NCBI GenBank assembly: GCA_032718475.1
Contig: JAUCBJ010006468.1
Span: 1-64,000, forward strand
DNA length: 64,000 nucleotides
Direction: 5' to 3'
From: Nemertoderma westbladi
Lineage: Eukaryota; Xenacoelomorpha; Nemertodermatida; Nemertodermatidae
The notes under the pieces are model-generated. The model was not told where the DNA came from, ran no database searches, and worked only from the letters and a program-made list of their open reading frames with translations. A program made the position numbers and the translations under genes. Shown piece after piece: positions 43,514 through 53,394 of this stretch. How positions within the stretch are numbered: the first letter of the stretch is position 1; each line of letters starts with the position of its first letter.

Positions 43514-45739
43514 CTAAGCCATGGTGATAGCCATCGTACTCACCGGAGGGGGACGGAATCTCGGTTTCTGAGTGGGTGTCTTACTCCTGGAGTTGCTCTC
43601 TATTCCATCTAACTTGGCGAGACTTTGTTTCGAGAACATCGAGTCATTCATGGCTTCGGAGATATCGTCCAGGAATGCCGACATTTCGAGGAAACTGGGA
43701 TCTCGATCTGGGTGTCTGCGCCGGAGATCTACGCATTTATAGGCCCACTTACTTTGCAGCCATCCGGGGAACTTTCGGGCGATCTGTCGGAGGTTTAGAA
43801 TGTTGTTTACTTGTTCCTCCTTATTTAATGGTTTTAGAGTGTAGTAGGCATCCTTCATGGAATCTGAGAATTCCTGGATATTCTGTGGGTCCCCTAGGGA
43901 TCCCGCGTCCTGTATCAGTTTCTCGAGAGTTTTATTAATTATAGTCCCGATATTTCCGTATCTTTTATCTAGAGTTTTCCATGCGTCATAGTATGCCTCA
44001 TGAGCTCCTCCCTCAAAGCATGCGATAATCCGGCGTGGTTTGTCACCCAGGTATTGGGATAAATATACTAGTTTTTGTGCGTCGGCTATGTCCGTTGACC
44101 CAATCTCCGCGAAAAACCGTTTCTTGAATCTGAGGTAATCGAGTGGATCTCCTTCGAAGGTGCGGATCTCCATCTTGGGCATGGCCAGTCGGTTCTCTAA
44201 TGCCCGGATAATGCCAACGTCGTCTGAGCCGGAATGACTAGGAGGGTTATAGTTATTGGCACTCTCTCCCATACACGATGGATCGATGATAGGTGGAGTT
44301 TTAATGATGACACGGCTACGGATTTGTGGTGTGGATGTAAATGGGTTGTTGGATCGGGGAGTGGCGACCCGTTCCGAGTCCTTTTCAGGCTCGTACTTGG
44401 GAACGCTCGGGACCGTGGGATTGGCTGGGATATAAGGTTCCTCATTCTTAAGCGTAACCAGTGGGGGATGGAATACCGGTGCTTGTGTCGATAACGTAGA
44501 CTGTATGGTAGGCGGGAACTCGGGTTTCGGAGGTTTCACCGCCGGTGTCGTTAATGACTTCTCTAATTCTGGTATCGGTATTGGTTCATAGTTCTGATCT
44601 ATACCCCTTTCCCAGTCCTCGTATATTTGAATATCTCGTTCTATAAGCGCGGCTTCGTATTCCGCGAGTTTCGCAATATACGCATTCTTTTTGTGGGTGA
44701 GAATCGCTTGGGCTTCGGCGTGTTGTTTACGCATTTCTGCTTCCCATTTACGTTGTTCGATCTCTCGTTCGGCCTCTCGTCCACGTTGTTCAGCCTCCTG
44801 TTTGCGTTGTTCGGCCTGCCGTTCGGCCTCTCGTTCACGTTGTTTAGCCTCTCGTTCACGTTGTTTAGCCTCCTGTTCGCGTTGTTCGATCTCCTGTTTG
44901 GCCTCTCGTTCGCGTTGTTCGTCCTGCCGTTCGGCTTCTTGTTTGGCCTCTCGTCTACGTTGTTCATCCTCTCGTTCGCGTTGTTCAGCCTGCCGTTCGG
45001 CCTCCTGTTTGGCCTCTCGTCTACGTTGTTCAGCCTCATGTTCGCGTTGTTCGGCCTGCCGTTCAGCCTCTTGTCTATGCTGTGCGGCCTCCTGTTCGGC
45101 CTCTCGTTTTTGCATTTCGGCTGCTAATACATCTTGCTCGACTTGCAGTTGAACATACTCATCTTCCATCCGAGCTTTGAGGGCTAATGCCTTCTGTTCT
45201 CGTAGCTGATCTCGGAGTGGCTGACCCCCTTGAGAACTGCGTGCCGAACCGGACCTCTCGCTGGAATGCTGGTTCCTAGAGGACCCCGTTCTCTTTCGAT
45301 GAATTGCTGTCCTGGTGCTGGAGGTTCGCACTGATTCTGAGTCTGTTCTTTCCGCTCTATTATAGTACTGTTCCTCGTAGCCTCTAACGAGGCTGAGGGT
45401 CCTCCGGTGTTGTTTGCGGAATTCGTCTAGATGTACAACATGTTGCTCTAATCTGGGGTAGTTTACCTGATCGGTGGCGGGAATGAGTTCTTGATACGCC
45501 TGTATCATCCTCTCATATCGTTGTAAGATACTCCGGATATTCTGAAGCTGAGTTTGTATCTCATTGAGGGGAGTTTCGACTCTCTTGAGTTGTTTCTCTA
45601 TACGTTGATACGCTCGAGTGACTCCGCCTTTGAGAGCGCCTAGTCGACGGGTCATGTTCTTGACATTCGGTACCTCGTCGGCTTCTGAGTCTGTGTTGGT
45701 GTCCATCTCGTCGGTGTCGGAGACGTTGTTTGTCGTCAT
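43514..45739 (-). CDS. gamma gag
   Basis: A 741-codon ORF. Residues ~30-130 are a helical N-terminal region. ~130-175 is Ser/Arg-rich. ~175-350 is an extremely charged Glu/Arg/Gln repeat (units like E-A-E-R-Q-A-E-Q-R) that should form a long single helix or coiled coil. A Pro-rich linker follows. ~520-720 matches the BEL/Pao gag core (DUF1759-like: M-E-I-R-T-F-E-G-D-P-L-D-Y-L-R-F, L-D-K-R-Y-G-N). It would form the particle. The ATG overlaps the stop of the 63-codon ORF upstream. It ends at a TAG just before the zinc knuckles. Confidence 0.85.
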   Translation of the reverse strand: MTTNNVSDTDEMDTNTDSEADEVPNVKNMTRRLGALKGGVTRAYQRIEKQLKRVETPLNEIQTQLQNIRSILQRYERMIQAYQELIPATDQVNYPRLEQHVVHLDEFRKQHRRTLSLVRGYEEQYYNRAERTDSESVRTSSTRTAIHRKRTGSSRNQHSSERSGSARSSQGGQPLRDQLREQKALALKARMEDEYVQLQVEQDVLAAEMQKREAEQEAAQHRQEAERQAEQREHEAEQRRREAKQEAERQAEQREREDEQRRREAKQEAERQDEQREREAKQEIEQREQEAKQREREAKQREREAERQAEQRKQEAEQRGREAEREIEQRKWEAEMRKQHAEAQAILTHKKNAYIAKLAEYEAALIERDIQIYEDWERGIDQNYEPIPIPELEKSLTTPAVKPPKPEFPPTIQSTLSTQAPVFHPPLVTLKNEEPYIPANPTVPSVPKYEPEKDSERVATPRSNNPFTSTPQIRSRVIIKTPPIIDPSCMGESANNYNPPSHSGSDDVGIIRALENRLAMPKMEIRTFEGDPLDYLRFKKRFFAEIGSTDIADAQKLVYLSQYLGDKPRRIIACFEGGAHEAYYDAWKTLDKRYGNIGTIINKTLEKLIQDAGSLGDPQNIQEFSDSMKDAYYTLKPLNKEEQVNNILNLRQIARKFPGWLQSKWAYKCVDLRRRHPDRDPSFLEMSAFLDDISEAMNDSMFSKQSLAKLDGIESNSRSKTPTQKPRFRPPPVSTMAITMA
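44376..44395 (-). repeat. gamma hairpin motif in gag
   Basis: Minus strand TACGAGCCTGAAAAGGACTC: stem CGAG-CCT with AGG-A-CTCG, loop GAAA. It encodes Y-E-P-E-K-D-S in gag. Confidence 0.65.
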
Positions 45740-45927
45740 TCTAGCGCTTCGTTGATAGCTAGATATGCGATGTCATAAAAAAGTTCTTCGTAGCTCTCGT
45801 ACTCGGCTTGGACTACCCGAACGGTAATCCTGAATCGTCCGACGTTCGTTCCTTGTACTTCAACCTCGACGTGCCAGATTCCTGGCTCAACTTGGATTAT
45901 GTCAATAGGTGTGATCGATACTTCCAT
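45736..45927 (-). CDS. small ORF upstream of gamma gag
   Basis: A 63-codon frame starting M-E-V-S-I-T-P-I-D-I and rich in Val, Glu and Ile, with a beta-rich pattern (W-H-V-E-V-E-V-Q-G-T-N-V). Its TGA overlaps the gag ATG as ATGA. It may be a real small protein or a regulatory upstream ORF that lets ribosomes reinitiate at gag. No family is recognised. Confidence 0.45.
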   Translation of the reverse strand: MEVSITPIDIIQVEPGIWHVEVEVQGTNVGRFRITVRVVQAEYESYEELFYDIAYLAINEALE

Positions 45928-46173
45928 TCCCTGTTAACGACTCTCTTATATGTGATCTGCCGACTACGAGTTTTTTATATCGAGTTTGTTGATTGATTAA
46001 ACCACGGCTTTATCTTAACTCAAATACCAGAGTTTCCTCGTAGTGGGTGCTGGGTAAGCACGTAGAGAGTTTGAAGAGTATTGTAGGATTCCCAACTTCC
46101 ACCAGTTGGAGTTGGCCGCGTTTTATTCTCAATTTTGACAGCCTGTCAAAATTGATCCACTTATTCTCAATTT
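45928..46173 (-). other. gamma 5' leader
   Basis: A short non-coding leader between the 5' LTR and the small ORF. The minus strand has an imperfect inverted repeat AAAATTGAGAATAA / CAATTTTGACAGGCTGTCAAAATTG near the LTR border. No clear primer-binding site is visible directly at the LTR end; a TGGTGGAAGTTGGGA stretch near 46100 is a possible one. Confidence 0.5.
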
Positions 46174-47701
46174 TGTTGCCGTTATTCCCGACACCATGGG
46201 GGAAAAACGCCGATGCTGAAGGCGGAACTTTTCAGACCATGGAATCCCAGCCAGTCACCGGATATTGATTGTGGAGAAGGAATACGTTCTTAAATTCAAG
46301 ATTGCGGTTGAGGAAAAGCTTCATTGGTTGGATATACTCTTTAATGTAACTTCCCTACAGTTGAACCTTGTTCAACATTGAATCTTGATTGAGAATAAGT
46401 TGGGCTTCCCCAAATCAATATACACCAAATATTCACAATAATAATACACGACAATATAAATCCCTACAGTATATTATTTAATTACTGCTCCGAGTTCGCT
46501 CAGATTTTAGCCTAACTAATGTTCCCCGTTTTTCCCTCGGTCCTAGTCTTGGTGCCGTAGTGTCGGTGTCGGTCGACCCTGTTGCGTGTCCGTACCACCC
46601 TTCCCGAACCCCGAAGGGATCGGTCATCAGGAACCAGTACGGCTTGGCTAAGGGTCGGTCCAGTCGGTAGACTGTGTCGCTTATCCGTACCACCCCTCCC
46701 GAACCCCGAAGGGATCGGTCATCGAGAACCAGTACGGCTTGGCTAGGAGTCTGTCATGTCGGTGGACCCGTTCGCGTGTCCGTCCCACCCCCCCCCCCCC
46801 CCCCCCCCCCGAACCCCGAAGGGATCGATCATCGAGAACCAGTACGGCTTGGCTAGGGGTCCGTCTGTTCATCGCAGAGACGCAACCACCTAGGCTTTCC
46901 GAGTCCTTATTCAGGCTCGTAGTCGCTTCGGCAGCCGAGAAACTGCTCCAAACAGTCGGTAGGCCAGTAGAGTCCAGTCCTTTGTCTTTCGACCCCGTTG
47001 CGTGTCCGTCCCACCCCTCCCAAACCCCGAAGGGATCGATCATCGAGAACCAGTACGGCTTGGCTAAGGGGTCTGTCGTCGGTTCCCGTCGCAAATCCCT
47101 GGCACAGGCAGCAGACTTTCCGATGTCCTTTTCAGGCTCGTAATAACTGCTGTTGACCAGAGACCGCTAAGGGCAGTCCTCATCAAACCCTTCCTCTGTT
47201 AGTCGGTCAACCCTTTCGCGTGTCCATACCACCCGTCACGAACCCCGAAGGGATCGGTCATCGAGAACCAGTACGGCTTGGCTAAGGGGTCTGTCATCGT
47301 TTCCCGTCGCAAATCCCTGACACAAGCAGCAGACTTTCCAATGTCCTTTTCAGGCTCGTAATAACTGCTGTTGGCCAGGGACCACTAAGGGCAGTCCTTG
47401 TCCTTTAAACCTAGCGATACCAAATCCACCTCTACAGGCAGCAGGAAGTTGGCTAGGCCTAATAGTAGTCAGGTAAACCTGAATACTGCTTAACTTTTCC
47501 TTCCCCCCCTGGCCCTTATATACATGAAATGAGTCCCGTACCCCGTAAGTCGCCCCAATATTCGCCCATAAATCGCCCCCAGTCCATCGAGTGTGCCCAA
47601 AACCCATGTTCCCGCACCCAGTAGTTATATCGGAATAATCATCTTAAATAAATCCAAAAAATATTCAACTCGCGTTATGAAAAGTTGAAATACCGCGAAC
47701 A
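46174..47701 (-). mobile_element. gamma 5' LTR
   Basis: 1528 bp. It matches the 3' LTR with small differences, the largest being a poly-C expansion at about 46788-46810. It should contain the promoter on the minus strand, but no TATA box stands out. Confidence 0.92.
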
Positions 47702-47706
47702 GTTGT

Positions 47707-47995
47707 ATGATAATTTTTTTTACTAAAAATGTTCTAGAACAAAAATATTTATCAACATTTGGTAGCTTATACGTGTTCTAATATAATATTTAACAATATT
47801 TATAATATTTATCAAAATTTATAGCTAGCACTTCTTTTATAATATTTATTAAAAAAATAGCATAAACTAGCTATTATAATAAATCTGGTAAATGGGTACC
47901 CAAGGTGGATTAATGCCATTTATTTGCACTTGCACTGTTGTAACCCATGCACTGCAATATTGTTCCATAATTCTAAATAAAATGCTCAAGCAAAA
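47707..47995. other. core of the foldback element right of gamma
   Basis: AT-rich sequence between gamma and the right satellite arm. There is no ORF. It belongs to the foldback element's unique centre. Confidence 0.5.
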
Positions 47996-47999
47996 TGCA

Positions 48000-48474
48000 A
48001 CATTTTTACTCTCGAGATTTTTCAACACTCGATATTTTTCAACACTCGTTATTTTTACTCTCGATATTTTTCAACACTCGATATTTTTCAACACTCGATA
48101 TTTTTACTCTCGATATTTTTCAACACTCGATATTTTTACTCTCGATATTTTTCAACACTCGATATTTTTACTCTCGATATTTTCAACACTCGATATTTTT
48201 ACTCTCGATATTTTTCAACACTCGATATTTTTACTCTCGATATTTTTCAACACTCGATATTTTTACTCTCGATATTTTTCAACACTCGATATTTTTACTC
48301 TCGATATATTTCAACACTCGTTATTTTCGATATTTTTCATCTCGCGTTATTTTTACTCTCGATATTTTTTAATCACGTTAATTTTCAACACTCGTTATTT
48401 TTACTCTCGATATTTTTACTCTCGTTATTTTTACTCTCGATATTTTTCAAGTCTCGATATTTTTCACCATTACC
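48000..48474 (-). repeat. right satellite arm of the foldback element
   Basis: The reverse complement of the left arm: TTTTTACTCTCGATA and TTTTTCAACACTCGATA units, ending CTCGATATTTTTCACCATTACC next to the 9-bp duplication. Confidence 0.9.
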
Positions 48475-48600
48475 AGGTACTTGCTCGACTTCTGGAGCCA
48501 GTAGGTGGAGTTACCATCACCCCATTGATCTAATGATATGCGTAGAATTTAGACAACCCACAATTATGAACAAGAACAGCGCAAGTGTGTCGCCCTGGAG

Positions 48601-48959
48601 GACTGCTGCTTAACATATTGATATCTGTTTGATGAAAATTGAATGAAAAATAAAAAAGTAGTAGGGAATTTAGTGATGAAAAATGTCTAAATCGGCAAAC
48701 TGAGAAAATAATTTTGTGTTATGCAGAGAGTCATGAATATCATCCATATATTAATTGCTAAAAATTGCAGTTTTTTTAGTCAAAAAATCATTCAATGGTG
48801 AAAACCGATGTCATCACAAGAAAGCCCTCCTATCAAATATTATATATTTTTTAAATTTAGAAAATTTATTGCCTCTCCATCCAATTTAATAGACCTATAT
48901 AATGTAAACCGTTTTTTTTCTTGGAGATATTTATATATTGAAAATATTTTATCTTGCAG
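48601..48959 (+). other. last part of the large host intron
   Basis: AT-rich, no ORF. It ends in a pyrimidine-containing acceptor, TTTTATCTTGCAG (AG at 48958-48959). Confidence 0.6.
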
Positions 48960-50224
48960 AATCAGCTGGATCATTTGTTATTCCTGCGCGTTTTGAAAGT
49001 CAGTCTGTTAATGGCCATGAAGCTAAATGTGGCTACAAAATCGCCGCCACATACTATTATAATGACGCCACATTGAGATCAGTAATAGATGCAGCGGACT
49101 CTTGTTCTCAGGAAGTCGCTGTGAGTGGAACAGGAATCTATACTCCTGATCTATGCTGGTACGATCAGCGGCAGGGCGAGCACGATTTCAGTATTTGGCT
49201 CGGTGGCAATGGTGATTGTCACCAGAGCGGTGGGTATTGCGTTACATCATTCAACGTTCAGGATAAAGATTTACTCCCTATCAAGAGTTTAGGTTTGGGT
49301 GATACGGGTGCCGACAGCGAGCATATCAATTGGGAAAAAATCGGGGATATTACATGCCATTTCGACAGTTGGCTCGAAATCCCGGCGTCAGTTCAGAGCC
49401 ATACTATCTCAGGGGCAGAAGCAAGATGCAGTTATTCTATGCCTGTCGCATATCCCCAGGAACCTTGGCATACGAAATACATTATGGATATGTCTGATAT
49501 ATGTGTGCAGAATATTGGTATAACCTCGAAACAAGTAATGTCTGGAGACCTTTGCTTCGCTAACAAAGGAACCATGAATAATGATGAAGAAATTATAGAA
49601 ACCAATTTCGTGGACGTGGGAGCTACACATTGTGACCAGTCGTCAAATGAATGCACCCAGTACATCCTTAATATCAATGAGGCCCCAATAGTAGAGCTTA
49701 GATTGGGTGATACTGGCCATGAATCCGAGTACATCAGCAGCGAATTTGTTTCCCCTATCTACTGTAAACCACCCTATTATTCCTCACTTCCCCCAAAGGT
49801 AACATACAAAGCTCATCTTGAAAGTGGCTCAGTTAATGGCGCAGAAGCTAAGTGTGGAAAAGATGTAAATGTTGTGTATGATCGTCCCATTGATAATATC
49901 GCAGAGTCAATGCGAAAGTTGCTTGAATCTGGATTACCATATCTCTGTTATCAAACGGTAGTGATTAATTCTCGTTTAGCAGCATCTGTGGATCAATGTT
50001 GGTTCGGATATGATAATGTTGAACATAATTTCCACGAAGAAGGGAAGGTTCAATGTAATCAGAGCAGCAATTATTGTACGGAGATGTTCACTATCACTGA
50101 TCCGAATCAGTTGCCTCTAATCAAGCTCGCCCTCGGGGACACTGGACACAGCACTGAAGTCATCCACGCAATCGCTGTCAGTGATCTTGTTTGTGAAAAT
50201 CCTATTGGCAATATTGGGATTTGA
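48960..50224 (+). CDS. host gene, main exon: secreted protein with three six-cysteine repeats
   Basis: This exon supplies residues 18-438 of a protein whose signal peptide is encoded at 30846-30897. It contains three repeats of about 130 residues, each with six cysteines in the pattern C-x24/30-C-x16-C-x18/25-C-x6-C-x36/38-C (full-protein Cys 41, 66, 83, 104, 111, 150; 174, 199, 216, 242, 249, 286; 316, 347, 364, 383, 390, 429). Each repeat shares G-x-E-A-[KR]-C near its first Cys and L-G-D-T-G before its last. There are no other cysteines, so three disulfides per repeat are likely and the protein should be extracellular. I do not recognise the family. The ATG at 48938 lies in the intron and is not the start. 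The stop is TGA at 50222-50224. Confidence 0.75.
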
Positions 50225-50246
50225 ACTATGTCATAAGTGTTAGCAA

Positions 50247-50252
50247 AATAAA
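50247..50252 (+). terminator. polyadenylation signal of the host gene
   Basis: AATAAA, 22 bases after the stop codon, the first canonical signal in the 3' UTR. The transcript probably ends near 50270. Confidence 0.65.
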
Positions 50253-50579
50253 AGCTACAGCTCTGTATTGGTGAAGGGAAAAAAAAGGAAAGCCCGTGAA
50301 TAAATGAAACTGTAACTGTAATGTAACTCAAACCCATATACTCTGCTCAGTCATTCTAATTTAAATTACATACTGTTATGTTATCTAGTATACATGGTGC
50401 AAAATATAAAAACGGTAGTAGAGGCATTGGTGTTGGGATAATCAATGTGGGTAACAAAGTAACATATTCAATATATTATTATTTATTATAATACATAATA
50501 TGTTATATTCACAGCCGCTAAGGCAAATCTGATAGGTGTGGAATAAAGAGCTTAAAAAAAATTAGCAGGTTTCAAATCA
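50253..50579. other. 3' flank of the host gene
   Basis: AT-rich, no second gene visible. Confidence 0.5.
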
Positions 50580-51615
50580 TTTCAACTGCTAAGTATCTTG
50601 GCTAATATATTGATCGTTTCAACTGCTAAGTATCTTGGCTAATATATTGATCGTTTCAACTGCTAAGTATCTTGGCTAATGTATTGATCGTTTCAACTGC
50701 TAAGTATCTTGGCTAATATATTGATCGTTTCAACTGCTAAGTATCTTGGCTATTACATTGATCGTTTCAACTGCTAAGTATCTTGGCTAATATATTGATC
50801 GTTTCAACTGCTAAGTATCTTGGCTAATATATTGATCATTTCAACTGCTAAGTATCTTGGCTAATATATTGATCGTTTCAACTGCTAAGTATCTTGGCTA
50901 ATATATTGATCGTTTCAACTGCTAAGTATCTTGGCTAATATATTGATCGTTTCAACTGCTAAGTATCTTGGCTAATATATTGATCGTTTCAACTGCTAAG
51001 TATCTTGGCTATTATATTGATCGTTTCAACTGCTAAGTATCTTGGCTAATATATTGATCGTTTCAACTGCTAAGTATCTTGGCTAATATATTGATCGTTT
51101 CAACTGCTAAGTATCTTGGCTAATATATTGATCGTTTCAACTGCTAAGTATCTTGGCTAATATATTGATCGTTTCAACTGCTAAGTATCTTGGCTAATAT
51201 ATTGATCGTTTCAACTGCTAAGTATCTTGGCTATTATATTGATCGTTTCAACTGCTAAGAATCTTGGCTAATATATTGATCGTTTCAACTGCTAAGTATC
51301 TTGGCTAATATATTGATCGTTTCAACTGCTAAGTATCTTGGCTAATATATGGATCGTTTCAACTGCTAAGTATCTTGGCTAATATATTGATCGTTTCAAC
51401 TGCTAAGTACCTTGGCTAATATATTGATCGTTTCAACTGCTAAGTATCTTGGCTAATATATTGATCGTTTCAACTGCTAAGTATCTTGGCTAATATATTG
51501 ATCGTTTCAACTGCTAAGTATCTTGGCTAATATATTGATAGTTTCAACTGCTAGGCATCTTGGCTAATATATTGATCGTTTCAACTGCTAAGTATCTTGG
51601 CTAATATATTGATTG
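50580..51615. repeat. 37-bp minisatellite, 28 copies
   Basis: Tandem units of TTTCAACTGCTAAGTATCTT plus GGCTAATATATTGATCG, nearly identical, with single-base variants in a minority. There are no spacers, so this is not a CRISPR array. It starts about 330 bp after the host gene's polyadenylation signal. Confidence 0.96.
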
Positions 51616-53394
51616 TAAGGGTCCAGTAGTATACCGCTTACCAGATCCTAGTAACGATGTATCTTACTATGAGACTCTAGTAATGTATACGGGCTCGTAC
51701 AGTATCTGACAACAAATCCCAGTCCAGGATATCTAAATAAACAGATACAATACACTAACGACTACTGGCGAGGAACAGAGCCTAGTATCTATTCTATGTA
51801 CGTGAGCGGGTCTAATGCCTACGTACTAGACAAAAGGATACCTGTCCTCTAACCGGTGAGGCAGATGTACAGTTACAGTAACAGACCAAACTCACGGGAA
51901 AACAATCCCCGCGCAGCGAATCCTAACTATCACTGACAGTCCTAAATACAGTAACTTGCCGCGGTGTGATTTATATGGTTTATATACGAACTAGGTGGTT
52001 AACAGACCTAGTGTAACAATGCTGATTACCCCTGTCTAAATCAGCCTAAAAGTCGTGCCTAAATGTAACGATAACTGATCCCCCTGTACGAAATCAGTCT
52101 AAAGGGTCAGGCCTAAATGTAACAATACTGCTGGACAGAAAACAACAGTTTAATAACGAAAGTGAAATACTCCTTATTGCCGCAACTAAATCAGATCCTA
52201 ATTTTACAAATACAGATAATTTCTACCTAAAATAATGTATAGTGCGCTATAGCTAGTAGAACTCTAAGGGCAATATGTTTTAGGGCGTGTGTGTGTGGGT
52301 GTGTTACAAATAAAACAATTTTGTGTATTTCCTTTTACTAGGTTTTAGTGATTTTCTGACCGAAATGATACCGTGCGCTAGCTACTAAAATAAACTAGTC
52401 GCGTTTTGTAGAACTTTATACTCACAAATGACGTCAAAGCTCTCTCCTTCCTATCCACAACCCAATGGGCAACCACGGTGTTAGTAACTACACCCGTGAT
52501 CGGCACTAATACCAGATTCTGGTTGTAAGATAAGAAATAGGGGTTAATCGCTACCGTACGTTAGCTGATCTGGTATACTAATTTAATTCTAGAATTTTGT
52601 TGCTGCGGTAGTTAGCAGCAATACCTATCAGTACGTGGCAAGGCGCGGTAGGATATTAATAAACCTCCCTAGGCCAAGCAGTGTGCCGGTAGCAGAAATA
52701 CTCCTTGCCTGATCAAATAGCTAACTCCAGACAGGGGGGGGGGGGGGGTAGGGGGGGGGTACTAATGTACGTTCTACAAAGCGAACCGGTACCAAACAGT
52801 CAATACTACGAATCACTAAATTATGGAACATATGCTGTCCGTACCTAATATGTACTCGCGTACTGACGAATGGCAATAGTTCGCACCTGTAGGAAGTACA
52901 GGTTAACCCAGGGGTTCGTAGGACTGACAAGGGGGGGGGGGGTGTTTCTGTCTGAATATAATTATTTGATCCTAAATTTGCGGCGTCCAGGACGGCGTCA
53001 CGCTTACCCTGATCTATAGGTCTTACGGCGGGCAAGGGCGTCGAACAAAGTCTTACCTTCTCACAAAGCGGGCGCTGCATGGCAAGTTGAGCATTTCGAA
53101 GGGCAAACGGGGTGCGCGGTCAATCCAAATGTGGGCGCTAGCGTGTTGTGGACATCTTTTCCCTGCGTTGCTTACGGCCTAACGGTCTAGGCTGCCATCT
53201 TCCTGATGTTTGGCTGTCCCAAAGTTGGACCAAAAGAAAACATGTTCAGGAATTTGCAGTATATTTACAGTTTTACAAAGGATTTATCAAATAAAGTTTC
53301 AACAAGAAACCGAAATAAACTAATTTTACAAGAATAAGAGAGTGTGTAGATAATAACATAAGTGATAACCGAAGGCAAACCGGCCTTTTTATAC
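51616..53394. other. unresolved block, possible LTR
   Basis: The block begins TGTAAGGG at 51617, directly after the minisatellite, and CCCTTACA occurs at about 53505, so it could be a long LTR or an element with short inverted ends. I find no matching target duplication or second copy. It contains poly-G runs near 52733-52760 and 52931-52942. No coding region is convincing. Confidence 0.3.

Larger units (their letters stand above)
32977..47701 (-). mobile_element. BEL/Pao retrotransposon gamma, minus strand, 14.7 kb
   Basis: Two 1.5-kb LTRs in the same orientation begin TGTT and end GAACA on the plus strand and are flanked by GTTGT (32972-32976 and 47702-47706). On the minus strand the order is 5' LTR, leader, a small upstream ORF, gag, zinc knuckles, protease, RT, RNase H, integrase, a repeat-rich spacer, ORF Y, polypurine tract and 3' LTR. 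The LTRs are very similar, so the insertion is not old, but the coding regions hold several stops, frameshifts and one SINE insertion. Confidence 0.92.
32518..48474. mobile_element. foldback (FB-like) DNA transposon with satellite arms
   Basis: The left arm (32518-32945) and right arm (about 48000-48474) are inverted copies built from the same short tandem units, AAAAATATCGAGAGT and AAAAATATCGAGTGTTG. The outermost bases agree best: TGAAAAATATCGAGAC[A/T]TGAAAAATATCGAGAG in both. The flanking LINE bases AGGTTCTTG (32509-32517) and AGGTACTTG (48475-48483) form a 9-bp target duplication with one mismatch. Arms of tandem repeats plus a 9-bp duplication are the hallmarks of Drosophila FB elements (MULE-related). 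Without element gamma it is about 1.2 kb and carries no transposase. Confidence 0.8.
31681..48600 (-). mobile_element. LINE copy 2, truncated, split by a foldback element
   Basis: 31681-32517 and 48475-48600 are two pieces of one minus-strand LINE of the same family as 11872-13353. The first piece matches from the 3' end (CCGATCCTAGTA) into the RT domain, with FADD near 32475-32500. The second continues the RT at CTCGACTTCTGGAGCCAGTAGG and stops at about 48600, the truncated 5' end. The interruption falls five codons before the FADD motif. Confidence 0.8.

Noticed and set aside
44627-45152. Long plus-strand frames across gamma gag
   Set aside because: Antisense shadows of the Glu/Arg/Gln repeat in gag.
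48938-48959. ATG at 48938 as the start of the cysteine-rich protein
   Set aside because: It overlaps the splice acceptor TTTTATCTTGCAG, and a signal-peptide exon in matching phase exists upstream.
50580-51615. CRISPR array
   Set aside because: The 37-bp units are directly joined without spacers, and the genome is an animal's.
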